From NCBI RefSeq assembly GCF_050947875.1, contig NW_027460291.1:25813868-25877867 (forward strand): 64,000 nt of DNA, read 5' to 3'. Numbering within the stretch: the first letter of the stretch is position 1; every line of letters begins with the position of its first letter. The notes under the pieces are model-generated. The model was given only the letters and a program-made list of their open reading frames with translations. It was not told the origin of the DNA and searched no databases. The stretch is from Dermacentor variabilis (lineage: Eukaryota > Arthropoda > Arachnida > Ixodida > Ixodidae). Positions 1-10,235 of this stretch are shown here, one piece after another. The position numbers were made by a program, and so were the translations under genes.

Positions 1-178
1 AGGACCTCATAAGGGAGCACCGAACCATCGTCAGCACCCTAGCTGCAGCTAGTCACTTAGCTAATCAGTGCCACAAACACAAATGCTCCCTATGCTTTGA
101 TAATGCATGTGTTCTAAGGCGGCTCAGTGGTCAAATTTATAGGAAAGTGTTTGAAGATTTTTTGCGTACTAAGAACAG
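1..178 (+). CDS. Candidate internal exon of an unrecognised host gene, cut by the window edge
   Basis: One frame, beginning at base 3, is open for 58 codons up to base 178; the other two frames have stops early. The peptide starts DLIREHRTIV, holds a Cys/His-rich patch (QCHKHKCSLCFDNAC) and ends VFEDFLRTKN. Base 178 is followed by GTGATA, a plausible splice donor after AACAG; without splicing the frame stops at TGA 180-182. Its phase (two bases left over) does not fit directly with the next candidate exon at 975, so an unseen small exon would have to lie between, or this is the last exon. I do not recognise the protein and assign no function. The call rests on the open frame and donor only. 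Confidence 0.3.
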
Positions 179-974
179 GTGATAGATACGTACGCACACC
201 GTCTTTGGCGCTCACAAGAAAATTAGTCACGTGTCGTGATAGGAAGGTTTGCATCAATGATCCGTAGTGGTTTATCATGTCTGGTTTTATTTTATTTATT
301 GGCTTCTTTGCTCATTTGTTAGTGCTTACACACAGGCATACTTGTTGGTCCTTGATTCATTAAAATTTCTCAGTTAAAAGTCCCGCGCACAGTCCTATCC
401 CCTCTCTTGTAGAAATTGTTTTCACACTTATAATTTTGTCGCTACAAAAGACACAGTACCTACTAGCCCAACTCTCTTCTCTAGTTTCCAATTTGCTGTG
501 CATGCTGTCGCCCTCAAACAGTAAATATGACAAGTTATTAGTGGTACAAGCATGCCTGAGTGGCATTCACTTGCATACCATGAGGTAATAGCAAATAACT
601 GCATGCTCCTGCTCCAGCGAAGCTACTTCAATCGAATTAAAAAGCTTTGTGACACTAACTATTGTAACAGTTGTGTCACTCCTCACAGCGCACAGCATTT
701 CTTCTTTAAGCCTCACGGAATGTCAAGTTATCAAAGTTACATTTCTTGATGTTCAGCTTTCGATGATTTGTTATGCAGAGGAGCCAGGAGAAACATCACA
801 TTTCTCAACAACTGTCCTTTACTCTTCTGCAAGACTGTGCTTCACTCATTGTGACCACAAATAATCACATTGTCTTTGCACTGATGTCTGCAAACGGACA
901 GTACCTTGGTACTGTTGGCCATGCTTCACATTGTTCCCATGAACTGGTTTCAAGCTATGTTTTAATTCTTACAG

Positions 975-1167
975 ATCTGCAATGAACGGTGTCGCCTAAT
1001 AGGTGTACCACGTGATAACGAATTGCCAAAAGCACTGCGTTATCAGCACAGCGACTATATTCACGGCGACCACATTCTAAATGCAGCAAGGCTCAAGCGA
1101 GCAGCGCAGTCAACTCTGTGCACTGTGCTGGCAGAAATGGCTGTGCGGAACAGAATTGCGAGAAACT
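975..1167 (+). CDS. Candidate internal exon of an unrecognised host gene
   Basis: A pyrimidine-rich acceptor (TTAATTCTTACAG, ending 974) is followed by 193 open bases and a consensus donor GTAAGT starting at 1168. The open frame reads from ICNERCRLIGV through ALRYQHSDYIHGDHI and a basic, helix-like tail LAEMAVRNRIARN; both other frames hit stops within eight codons. The composition is ordinary protein-like and unlike the LINE fragments around it. The exon starts in phase 0 and ends with one base over. This is the best splice-bounded exon in the window, but I recognise no family. It may belong with the open frame at 1-178 and the exon at 6333; the phases do not join cleanly, so the gene model is incomplete. 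Confidence 0.45.
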
Positions 1168-1464
1168 GTAAGTCTTTATGGCTCAAGGTCATGAGTTCTT
1201 CTAGGGGGCCAAGCACATAAATTCTTTTCCTGCAGCATATTTCAGTTAGTGCATTGCCAGTGTTTATAAGCAGCTTTGGAAAAATAGAAGTTTGAGGAGT
1301 CCTGGAATATATGTGCCATATTAAAATTTTCCTGCATCAGCACACCTCATAATGTAGGTGCATAGTCAGATTGAGCACATTTTTCCTCCTATTACACTGT
1401 TAAGTACTGTGCCATATAAAATTCGGCTAGCAGTGTTCGCTGGCAATAACCCCTTCAGTCATAA
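1168..1464. other. AT-rich spacer, probably intron
   Basis: Sequence between the donor at 1168 and the LINE fragment. I see no gene, repeat structure or RNA gene in it. Confidence 0.4.
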
Positions 1465-2905
1465 TGCTGTCTTGTCAAGATGCAGCTAAAAATTTTATTT
1501 GACAAATTAAGTCGCTATGGCATTCGTGGGCTTCCCCTGATGCTTCTGAAAAGTTATCTTTCGGAAAGACGTCAGTTTGTGTCAATGAATGAAATGGTAT
1601 CTGACAGAAAGCAAATAATCTCAGGAGTACCGCAGGGTAGCATTCTCGGGCCTTTGATCTTTAATTTATATATAAATGACATAGTCCATATATCTTCAGA
1701 CGGTAAATTTACAATTTATGCTGACGACACTAGCATATTTGTTTCGTCTTCATCAGATGCCGAACTTTTTCATAAAGGTAATGCCATTTTAGAGGAACTA
1801 AGCACGAGGGGAGATAATAACCAATTAAAGATAAATACAAAGAAAACAAAGGCTGTGATGTTTCATTCTATAGGCAGGAAGGTTTCAGTAGTACGTAACC
1901 TAGTTTATCGCTGCTCAGAGATAGAGCTAGTTAGGTATATTAAAGTACTTGGTGTGCATTTTTCAGAATCACTGCAGTGGGATGAGCATACCAATGCGAT
2001 ATTACAAAAGTTAGGTGCAATAACGGGAATTCTGAACAGAAACCACTACTTAACTCCGAAGTCAATAAAATTGTTAATCTATAACGCCCTCTTCGCTTCC
2101 TATCTAAACTATTGTCATTTGGTCTGGGGGACTACAACACAATCGAATTTCTCGCGGCTATTAGTAATGCAAAAAAAAATTTGAGAATAATTGAGAATGT
2201 GCCACTCCGGCCTTCTACTGTGGAGCTCTTTAAAAAATTTAAAATAATTAGAGTACAAGACACATATGAGCATAAATTGTTGCGTGAATATCGCCTTAAC
2301 TATGACTGTCATAATTCTATCTTCATGGGTTTGGTGAATCTCCATTTGAAGGAAGCATAATATGCCACTAGAACAACAGAAATATGGAATGTTCCCTATT
2401 GTCACACTGGCTATGGTCGGAAAATGCTCCAAAACAAACTTCCACGTCTACTAAATGAGTTCAATAAAAAACAAATCGATATTCGCGAAGCAACATTATC
2501 TGACTTGTACACATTCTTTCTAGCCTAACATTGACCACAAGAGCTTTTTACGATTTCTATTTAATTATATTGTTTCAATTTCACTATTACTAAGCGTACA
2601 TTGTTATGAAATGTGCTGTCATTCGATGCTGAGGTGAAGTAAAGTATGTTAACGCATGATGCCCTACGTAAGACAGTAACTAATGTGTTTAATTTTATGG
2701 TTTTGTCAAGGTTTATGGCAATGTTGTGCTTAATATGGTGGTTTTGTGAAAGTGTACGACCATGTGAACAGGACGTGTGTGCCTCTGCTGTTGTCTTTGC
2801 CAGCGTGGGGGCGAAGGACTCCCTCAAGCCATCCTTGAATGGCTTTTCCCTTCGCCTCCCATCACATGTATATGTGATAAACCAATAAAGAATCAAAGAA
2901 TCAAA
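1465..2905 (+). mobile_element. 5'-truncated CR1/Jockey-type LINE, copy A
   Basis: The insert begins inside the reverse transcriptase and ends in a short tandem A-rich tail (AATAAAGAATCAAAGAATCA, from about 2884), the usual 3' end of CR1-like elements. It lies between the candidate host exons at 975 and 6333, so if those belong to one gene the LINE sits in an intron. The 5' boundary is taken near 1465 because an in-frame stop precedes 1468 and RT similarity starts at the helix before the active site. No clear target duplication was seen. Confidence 0.75.
1480..2528 (+). pseudogene. LINE reverse transcriptase C-terminal part, frameshifted
   Basis: Retrotransposon reverse transcriptase, which copies the element's RNA at a nicked target. 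Seen in order: the helix LFDKLSRYGIRG, the motif SGVPQGSILGPLIFNLYIND, the catalytic FTIYADDTSIFVS box, KINTKKTKAVMF, the thumb segment IKVLGVHFSESLQWDEH and the C-terminal WNVPYCHTGYGRKM / LPRLLNEF block. The frame runs 1480-2184, shifts at a run of nine A near 2170-2178, and continues in the next frame with one further stop at 2358-2360 before the natural end at 2526-2528. Upstream fingers and the endonuclease are missing. It is non-functional by truncation, frameshift and stop. Confidence 0.85.
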
Positions 2906-5201
2906 TATCCTGACAACAATTAAGTTACAAATATTGAATATGGCACTGAATATGAATGTAAGCTTCTACTAATGCTAAACGCATAATGACTGTAAGGCAA
3001 ACAATGCAAAACAGCAGTATCCTAAAAACATAACACCATGTTTCACAAAAAGGCAGAGGTGTTGCTTTTTATCATCGCTGTTATTTAGTGTTTTTGTTTT
3101 CATTAGAAGGACCTTATATTAATAACTGTGTCACCTACTTCTCTGACAATTTTAGTTTCTTTTCCTGAAATAATGCATCTAAAGCAATAAATTTCACATT
3201 AAACTTTTTGTGTAACGGTGATGACTGGCTTGACGTCGCTTAAATATCTGCCTACAGGCTGAGATTTCTTCGGAGTTTGCTTTGTATTTGCAGAAAATTT
3301 GGTGCATATGGAGGCCACACACAGTCATGGCTGAAGGGATAAAGTTATGCGTTGCTCATGAGCTATATTTCAGCTTTAGTTAAGGAAGCCACAAAGCTAT
3401 TTGAACATAAAACCTATTTCCATTGAATAGCTTCTGCTGACTGCTAAGGAACCGTAGAGGGCACTATAGCTGCAGTATGGTACGCAGCATAAGATTCACT
3501 CTCAATTGCTTGTTAACGTAGCATTAAAGTGAAACGCACTACTGAGTCACGAGGAAGCATGGCAGAAAGGACAGGCATGATACCATTCATTCTTTGTTAT
3601 TGTAGCTTAATAATGCATTTCACCTCAACATGAATAACAAGCTAGCCCCGTATTAAGGTAGGAACAGTGCTAAGGACACAAATTGAAGGCACACAAGAAA
3701 ATGACACATGGTGATGTAACATTTTTTCTATGCGTCCTCATATAATCCATGTCCTTGATGATGTGTCTGCCTGAATAGGAGTAAAAAACTAGCTGATGTG
3801 TTCATATGAACTAGCCCATCCTTCAGCTTTCTAAAATTAGCATTACATATTTCTATGAAAACTATGGTAATTTGAATCAGTGTCTGTATTTTATGCCTTC
3901 GAAATACATAGTTATTGCTAAAGTTTGCCTAAAACAAGAAGAACAAAGAGCAGTGTGAAATGAATAATGAAGGTTTTCATGTTCGATCCAATCATAGAAA
4001 GCCTACGGTTCAACAAACATGTTTCACAGCCAACCATTGCCAAGGGTGGTGCTAGTTAACACTCTCAAGGTCATATCTAATAAACGTACATAAATGCTGA
4101 GCTACGTGAATACGAGAAAATAGCCTCCATCGTAGCTTAATTGATGTAGCCTCAAATGTGTAAGGCAGGTTAGGTGGCAAATTGTTTTTGTCTACTTTTC
4201 CATTTTCTTAATTAGTTCTGCATTTCAATAAAATCATATTTAATTTTCCCTGTGCTTTCCTTGGTGTCGATATTCGTTGGCTTTATACAGTCTTGGTTAA
4301 CAAAGTCTGGCCACTTCGTTCCCCTTATTTATGTTTGAACCACTTGTAGTACACTTCCAGAAGTAAGCATCATACATCAAATGGCTAAACAACACATCTT
4401 GAAAATATCCTTATTGTAGACAGCTATATGCAGTTACTATTTGTTCACTGCCCATTTAGTGCTGGACTGTGCCACCGAGATTCCTGAAGTGTACTGCTGT
4501 ATGACTGTACGAATTTTATAAACTGTTACTTCTTGCAGTTTTGTTGCACTTGCTAATTTACTGAATAATTACAAGCAGCGAAATCGGTCAGCAACTGCAG
4601 CACTTTCACTGGTGTCATTTTTCTCTTCAGATGCAAGAGGCGTGGGCGCTTTTATGGCTCTACCATTCCTTGTCAATGAGCAAGGGGACGACATGTTCAC
4701 AAAAATAGTTAGAACTTTGAGCTGTCAGCATGACTAAGTACATAGTATCCACATGGGGCCGTAAAAATGATGTAGAACTGGGAGGAAATTTGGGAGCTAG
4801 AAAACCACTAAGATAAACAATTGAAGTATAGCCTTCAGTTCAAATTGCCTAATTTTGTTAAACTTAATTATTAAGGCATAAGAAGTATCAAGTAATTTAT
4901 CCTCGTGCGCATGCACTTTATCTATGCCATTCTATTTACTCTGATTATTAGGGTGACCTTTTGCTGGGCTTCGAAAACATTGAAAGTAACCAGGGAAACT
5001 ATTCATGCTCTCTATCTAATAGACATTATCAAAGGAATTATATCTTCTTGTGCAATCATCCATGGATGCACATATGATCTTGCAGAATTAAGTTATAAAA
5101 ATTGAACTCCAGCATATTGCATTTTTTTAGCACACTAATATGGGCACTTCGGCAATTGAAGTAAATGCTTAGAACTGTGCTGTCCTAATTTATTGTAAGA
5201 C
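2906..5201. other. AT-rich sequence without recognisable genes
   Basis: About 2.3 kb of AT-rich DNA. Open frames are short and unlike proteins. I saw no tRNA, microsatellite or transposon motif; it could be intron of the flanking candidate gene. Confidence 0.5.
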
Positions 5202-6149
5202 CGTATTTTACTTGCATAATGATTCACTCACATAATCATCGCAGCCATGAATTTTGTCGTCAAAGTTCGATTTTGTTCCTTTCCTATGTAATGATCGCAC
5301 CCCGAACTTTCCGCTGCGATATGTTGTGCGCCAAGTCCAACTAATGATGATCGCGCTTAACATCTGTCGAATGCTGTCGAATGCTACGCGAACGACTCTT
5401 CAAGACACACCAAGCAGTCTGCACGCCCGAAAATTCTTAAGGAGATGCCCCATTTCGTTCCTTTCATCACTTTCCGCACTGCCATGAAAAAAAAAAGCTA
5501 CAACCAAACTCGCCTTGGCTTTATTATTTGCCAACAACAACAACAAAAAGGTGCTTTTCAATTCTTCTCACCTGCACTTGTGGGCAGGCAACAAAGCGCG
5601 AGTGGCAACCATAGTAGCCACATTTACACTGATAAGTTAGAAGTGTACCCTATTCATATGCCGACGCTTGTAACACAGCGAAGATATTCGCCCACCCATA
5701 CTGGAAGCTTGCCGTATCAAGATAGTAGTGAAGGCAAATACCGCAGTTTCCGCAACGTGCCCACCATGCGTTTCTGCCACTGGCAGCTGAGCGCGCCCAT
5801 CTCTGTTTCTGTTTCCTCAAAGTGGTCATGGCTTTGTTGTTGCCGCAAACTTGCCGATAGTAACACTATTATGCATTACTGATACGAAAGAAACGGTGTC
5901 AATGCACATGATGTCTTCACGAGAAGAAGAAAAAATCGCATTCGGCGCGTCTGGCTTGCTCCGCCAGCCACCATATTTGTTTTGGGGTCCCGCACTGTTA
6001 CAGTGGCAGCCGCCTATCCCGCAGCAAATGCAGGATGAAAAAAAAGAATGTTTTCTTTTCGCAGGAAATTTAACCCGCGTAATGATCGCACCCCTGAATT
6101 TGCATCATTTTTTTGGCAAAAAAGTACGATCATTATGCAAGTAAATACG
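5202..6149. mobile_element. Non-autonomous DNA transposon with terminal inverted repeats
   Basis: The left end (5202-5224) reads CGTATTTTACTTGCATAATG and the right end (6129-6149) is its inverse with one T fewer (ATCATTATGCAAGTAAATAC, then G). Inside, the 15-mer TAATGATCGCACCCC occurs at 5289-5303 and again at 6080-6094, so the subterminal parts repeat the motif of the ends. Reading frames within (for example 5445-5882) contain no transposase motif I recognise. The length is about 948 bp. The superfamily is not certain; a target duplication could not be read. Confidence 0.6.
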
Positions 6150-6332
6150 TTATAACAAACCATTTCTGCCTACTTCAAACAAAAACTTACACTTTTGATC
6201 TTTTGCACTGCTTAAGTTTTCATTTGGACAATCCTGAACTAAAATAAAAGTCAGTTTTTTAATATGTCACTGAGCAACCCCATTTGTTTTTGAGCACCAA
6301 GAATTTATGTTATTTATATGTTTGTTTTGCAG

Positions 6333-6686
6333 ACACCAGGACAGGAGTTTGCCCACCCCACATTGCTGTGCACTGGTGACAGCCCCATCTCTTCCGAGGC
6401 CATGTGTGTGAAGTGCGAGGACGTATGTGTTGATGTACTGGACTTCACTTCTGGTGTAGTACTGTTATTTTCTATGCACTGGGCGTGAAACTTGGAATGC
6501 GTCAGCTCTGCAAAGCAGACGCTCTCATTGCTGGAGCACATGATGCAAATCAAAACAAAAACAACAAAGCTAGGCACCAAAGCACTTCAAGTCCTAACAG
6601 CATTGAAAGCATGGTCAGCTGCAGCAATTAGGAAAACAGCAGCCAGTGTTGAGCGAGCTGTTGAGCAGGCAGAGAAAGCTCACTAA
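6333..6686 (+). CDS. Candidate terminal exon with one in-frame TGA
   Basis: A good acceptor (TTTGTTTTGCAG, ending 6332) opens a frame that reads TPGQEFAHPTLLCTGDSPIS and onward to WA, meets TGA at 6486-6488, and then stays open for 65 more codons (LECVSSAKQTLSLLEHMM ... VERAVEQAEKAH) to TAA at 6684-6686. The second part is helix-rich and could form a coiled coil. If joined to the exon ending at 1167, the phase would instead be +1 and the protein would stop after 15 codons at TGG TGA. I recognise no family. Explanations: a short terminal exon, a pseudogene, a sequencing error or readthrough. Confidence that this is a transcribed exon is modest. Confidence 0.3.
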
Positions 6687-7431
6687 GTCACCAAAGTCTG
6701 GGAGTTCTTGGGATGCACCTTGCTGTATCCACGTAGCCTCTCTTTTTCTTTTTTAACGGTCAGGCTGTTTCCCTGTTCTTAGCCTTGGATTATACAGCTG
6801 AGGAGTGCTATAGCCAGCTAAACCTAAAAATTTCTCTTGTTTTAATGTTGTTCATAGTTAGTTTTTGTTATGGTAACACTCACGCATGATAGTTTCTTTT
6901 ATAAATAAAATTATTTCGGGGTTAGTATGGGTTCCTTGTTTGCAAATGACAGCAGAGGCAGTGGCTCGGTTCTCTGCAGGTGAGGTGACGGAGAGCGCAT
7001 GCATAGATTTGAAGCAGGCTATCGTGTTACTTCTATCGCTTAGCCTATCATCCGAAGATGGAGTGATTTTTGTAGTAGTTGCGTTGGCAATACAGTAGCT
7101 ATAACGAATGCCTAGTCTTAGTCTATAGAATTACCTATCTTCTCCTGGTGTTTAGAGTGTTATCAAGGCCAATGACTTTTCAGCAGAACTGGAGCGTTTC
7201 TTTTGTGAGCTATGGATACTTGCAATTGTATAAATGTACGTATTTTCTGCTGGTTTTAGTTCTGTTCTGGTTCTTTTAGTTTTGTTAAAAATTGCTTCTC
7301 CATTCTGTTAGCGTTACTGTAGCTTGTTTTCTAATTTATTACTGCTACTTAGTCTTTGTCATTCCGAAAATGCCCCTCCTGCTAGGGCCAAAGAATTGGC
7401 CTGCAGTATGGTTAAATAAATAAATAAATAA
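6687..7431. other. Possible 3' UTR and spacer
   Basis: AT-rich DNA after the candidate exon, ending in an AATAAATAAATAAATAAT run near 7416-7431 that could be a polyadenylation region or a retroelement tail. No gene seen. Confidence 0.3.
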
Positions 7432-7799
7432 TGTCTCGGAAACAGGGTTGCATTTGGCAACTTCGTGCTGATGCTGCTTTAGGCATTTTTCGAAGTTTTC
7501 AGATTTGCCAGTGTACAGTGAATCTCAATTTTTGCATAGGAATTTATACACGACACCAAGAAGTTCACGTCCACCATTCCATCACTTAGCTTGCGGGAAA
7601 GGACATGCGCCAGACAAACATTGCAGTCATTCAACACTCTGGAAAAAGTCCCGCTCATGCCACCTGCATACAGGATGGTAGCACGCTTGCTTTTCATTGC
7701 CGCCACTTGGCGGATGGGCGCCGAGGCATAAAATTCTTGCTCACTTAGCAGGTACAGAAGCTGGCCGTTACTTGCCATGTCATTTCGCACCACGATCAA
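7432..7799 (-). pseudogene. Penelope-like element remnant: linker and GIY-YIG endonuclease
   Basis: Penelope-like retroelements carry a reverse transcriptase followed by a GIY-YIG endonuclease that nicks the target. On the minus strand the frame from 7799 reads a linker (TFSRVLNDCNVCLAHVLSRK) typical of the stretch between RT and endonuclease. From 7560 down, in another frame, come GVVYKFLCKN, a stop, then DSLYTGKSENFEKCLKQHQH and EVAKCNPVSET, which match the GIY-YIG core (the second motif YIG is YTG here) with its downstream KRLKQH segment. A frameshift and a stop separate the parts and the RT is absent. The RTE copy next to it inserted close by. Confidence 0.6.
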
Positions 7800-7883
7800 C
7801 TCTGCTTTCTGCCTTTAGGGCTCGACCGAAGATGGAAAAGCAAGGTTACTAGCGATGAGGCGACCGAGCATTTGGTGACCCTT

Positions 7884-7896
7884 AAGGTTTACAGAA
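7884..7896. repeat. Target-site duplication, left copy
   Basis: AAGGTTTACAGAA, identical to 9278-9290. The pair brackets the first RTE LINE copy exactly, between its truncated 5' end and its TGATGA-type tail. Confidence 0.85.
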
Positions 7897-7897
7897 T

Positions 7898-9210
7898 GTT
7901 GGAAAAACGCTTGACATAATCCTAGTCCATAAGAAAGGGGACGCCAAAGACTTGAAAAATTATAGACCGATCAGCCTACTGTCTGTTGCCTACAAAGTAT
8001 TTACTAAGGTAATCGCAAATAGAATCAGGAACACCTTAGACTTCTGTCATCCAAAGGACCAGGCAGGATTTCGTAAAGGCTACTCAACAATACACCATAT
8101 TCACACTATTAATCAGGTTATAGAGAAATGTGCGGAATATAACCAATGCTCATATATAGCTTTCATTGATTACGAGAAAGCGTTTGATTCAGTCGAAACC
8201 TCAGCAGTCATGGAGGCATTACGGAATCAGGGTGAAGACGAGCCATATGTAAAAATACTGAAAGATATCTATAGCGGCTCCACAGCCACCGTTGTCCTCC
8301 ATAAAGAAAGCAACAACATTCCAATAAAGAAAGACATCAGGCCGGGAGATACGATCTCTCCGATGCTGTTCACAGCGTCTTTACAGGATGTATTCAGAGA
8401 CCAGTATTGGGAAGAATTGGGGATAAGAGTTAATGGAGACTACCTTAGTAACTTGCAGTTGGCTGATGATATTGCCTTGCTTAGTAACTCGGGGCACCAA
8501 CTGCAATTCATGCTCACTGACCTGGAGAGGCAAAGTAGAAGGGTGGGTCTAAAAATTAATCTGCAGAAAACTAAATTAATGTTTAACAGTCTTGGAAGAG
8601 AAGAGCAGTTTACGATAGGTAGCGAGGCACTGGAAGTGGTAAGAGAATACATCTACTTAGGACAGGTAATGACCGCGGATCCGGGTCATGAGACTGAAAT
8701 AATCAGAAGAATAAGAATGGGCTGGAGTGCGTTTGGCAGGCATTCTCAGTTCATGAACAGCAGGTTGCCATTATCCCTCAAGAGAAGAGTGTATAAGAGC
8801 AGCGTCTTACCGGTACTCGCGTACGGGGCAGAAACCTGGAGGCTTACGAAAAAGGGTTCTACCTAGATTGAGGACGACGCAACAAGCTATGGAAAGAAGA
8901 ATGATGGGTGTAACGTAAGGGATAAGAAAAGAACAGATTGGGTGAGGGAAGAAACCCGTGTTAACGACATCTTAGTTGAAATCAAGAAAAGAAATAGGCA
9001 TGGGCAGGACATGTAATGAGGAGGAAAGATACCGATGGTCATTAAGCGTTACGGACTGGACTCTAAGGGAAGTGAAGCGTAGCTGGGGTCGGCAGAAAGT
9101 AAGGTAGGCGGATGAGATTAAGAAGATTTCAGGGACCATATGGCCACAATTAGTACATGACCGGCGTAGTTGGAGAAGTATGAGATAGGCCTTTGCCCTG
9201 CAGTGGGCGT
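7898..9210 (+). pseudogene. RTE reverse transcriptase, C-terminal two-thirds
   Basis: Reverse transcriptase of an RTE-clade LINE. An uninterrupted frame 7898-8866 shows LVHKKGD, NYRPISLLSVAYKVF, the AGFRKGYSTIHHI segment, the catalytic FIDYEKAFDS, IRPGDTISPMLF, and NLQLADDIALLS, where the usual F-A-D-D is L-A-D-D. Then KINLQKTKLMFNS and YIYLGQVM, ending in VLPVLAYGAETWRLTKK. A one-base insertion in an A run near 8850 creates a stop at 8864-8866, and at least three later one-base deletions break the C-terminal GHVMRR / DNRW / RGRQKVRWADE region. It is inactive. The shared lesions with the copy at 9600 are discussed in the findings. Confidence 0.85.
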
Positions 9211-9236
9211 AACCAGGCTGATGATGATGAAGAAGA

Positions 9237-9242
9237 AGAGGA

Positions 9243-9274
<32 letters not shown>

Positions 9275-9277
9275 ATG
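9237..9277 (+). repeat. Triplet microsatellite tail (GAA/GCT/GAT)
   Basis: The LINE tail has become a mixed triplet repeat: GAAGAAGAAGAG, then GCT repeats, then GAT repeats, ending at the right target duplication. Confidence 0.8.
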
Positions 9278-9290
9278 AAGGTTTACAGAA
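9278..9290. repeat. Target-site duplication, right copy
   Basis: AAGGTTTACAGAA, identical to 7884-7896. Confidence 0.85.
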
Positions 9291-9599
9291 AGAAAATCTA
9301 GGTATTTTTAGATGTGTGGACTTGCGTTATACCATGGTGGCAAGGCCATTTGTGGTTCATTCCACGAGAAAAATAACGGATGCAGCATAGCTATTCTCAG
9401 GCTCTTCCTGTTCTCCTCTATACTGGGTGCTCTGCTTACAACAATTAAGTGCTCCTTGTGATAACTATATGTGCTCTTGTTAAAGGTTACTGTGATGTGT
9501 GCGTATCTTTTATTGAATAAAATTTTTACAGGTTTTTAACAGTTGTGCTGTTCTTTCAGATGTTTACCGGAGCAGACAGAATGTGACGCAAACATGGTG
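9291..9599. other. Spacer between two RTE copies
   Basis: Host sequence that was contiguous with base 7883 before the RTE insertion. I see no gene in it. Confidence 0.5.
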
Positions 9600-10235
9600 G
9601 CAGTTTACGATAGGTAGTGAGGCACTGGAAGTGGTAAGGGAATACATCTACTAAGGGCAGGTAGTGACTGCGGATCCGGATCATGAGACTGAAATAATCA
9701 GAAGAATAAGAATGGGCTGGGGTGCGTTTGGCAGGCATTCTCAGATCATGAACAGCAGGTTGCCATTATCCCTCAAGAGAAGAGTGTATAAGAGCAGCGT
9801 CTTACCGGTACTCGCGTACGGGGCAGAAACCTGGAGGCTTACGAAAAAGGGTTCTACCTAGATTGAGGACGACGCAACAAGCTATGGAAAGAAGAATGAT
9901 GGGTGTAACGTAAGGGATAAGAAAAGAACAGATTGGGTGAGGGAAGAAACCCGTGTTAACGACATCTTAGTTGAAATCAAGAAAAGAAATAGGCATGGGC
10001 AGGACATGTAATGAGGAGGAAAGATACCGATGGTCATTAAGAGTTACAGAATGGATTCCAAGGGAAAGGAAGCGTAGCAGAGTGCGGCAGAAAGTTAGGT
10101 GGGCGGATGAGATGAAGAAGTTTACAGGGACAACATGGCCACAATTAGTACATGACCGGGGTAGTCGAAGAAGTATGGGAGAGGCCTTTGCCCTGCAGTG
10201 GGCGTAACCAGACTGATCATGATGATGATGATGAT
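9600..10235 (+). mobile_element. RTE LINE 3' fragment, copy 2
   Basis: Starts at GCAGTTTACGATAGGTAG, corresponding to about base 8605 in copy 1, and ends with CCCTGCAGTGGGCGTAACCA and a GATGATGATG tail. Readable parts are EIIRRIRMGWGAFGRHSQIM, SRLPLSLKRRVYKS and, in another frame, RVRQKVRWADEMKKF. It has a stop at 9651-9653 (ATCTACTAA) and the same later indels as copy 1, so it encodes nothing functional. Confidence 0.85.

Larger units (their letters stand above)
7897..9277 (+). mobile_element. RTE-clade LINE, 5'-truncated, copy 1
   Basis: A truncated RTE-type LINE with a perfect 13-bp target duplication. The 3' end is the family's usual CCCTGCAGTGGGCGTAACCA followed by a (TGATGA)-type tail that has drifted into GAA/GCT/GAT triplets (about 9222-9277). 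The 5' end falls inside the RT N-terminal part. Confidence 0.9.

Noticed and set aside
5445..5882. 145-codon frame inside the inverted-repeat element
   Set aside because: It has a poly-Lys and poly-Gln start from A-rich sequence and no transposase motif; treated as non-coding interior.
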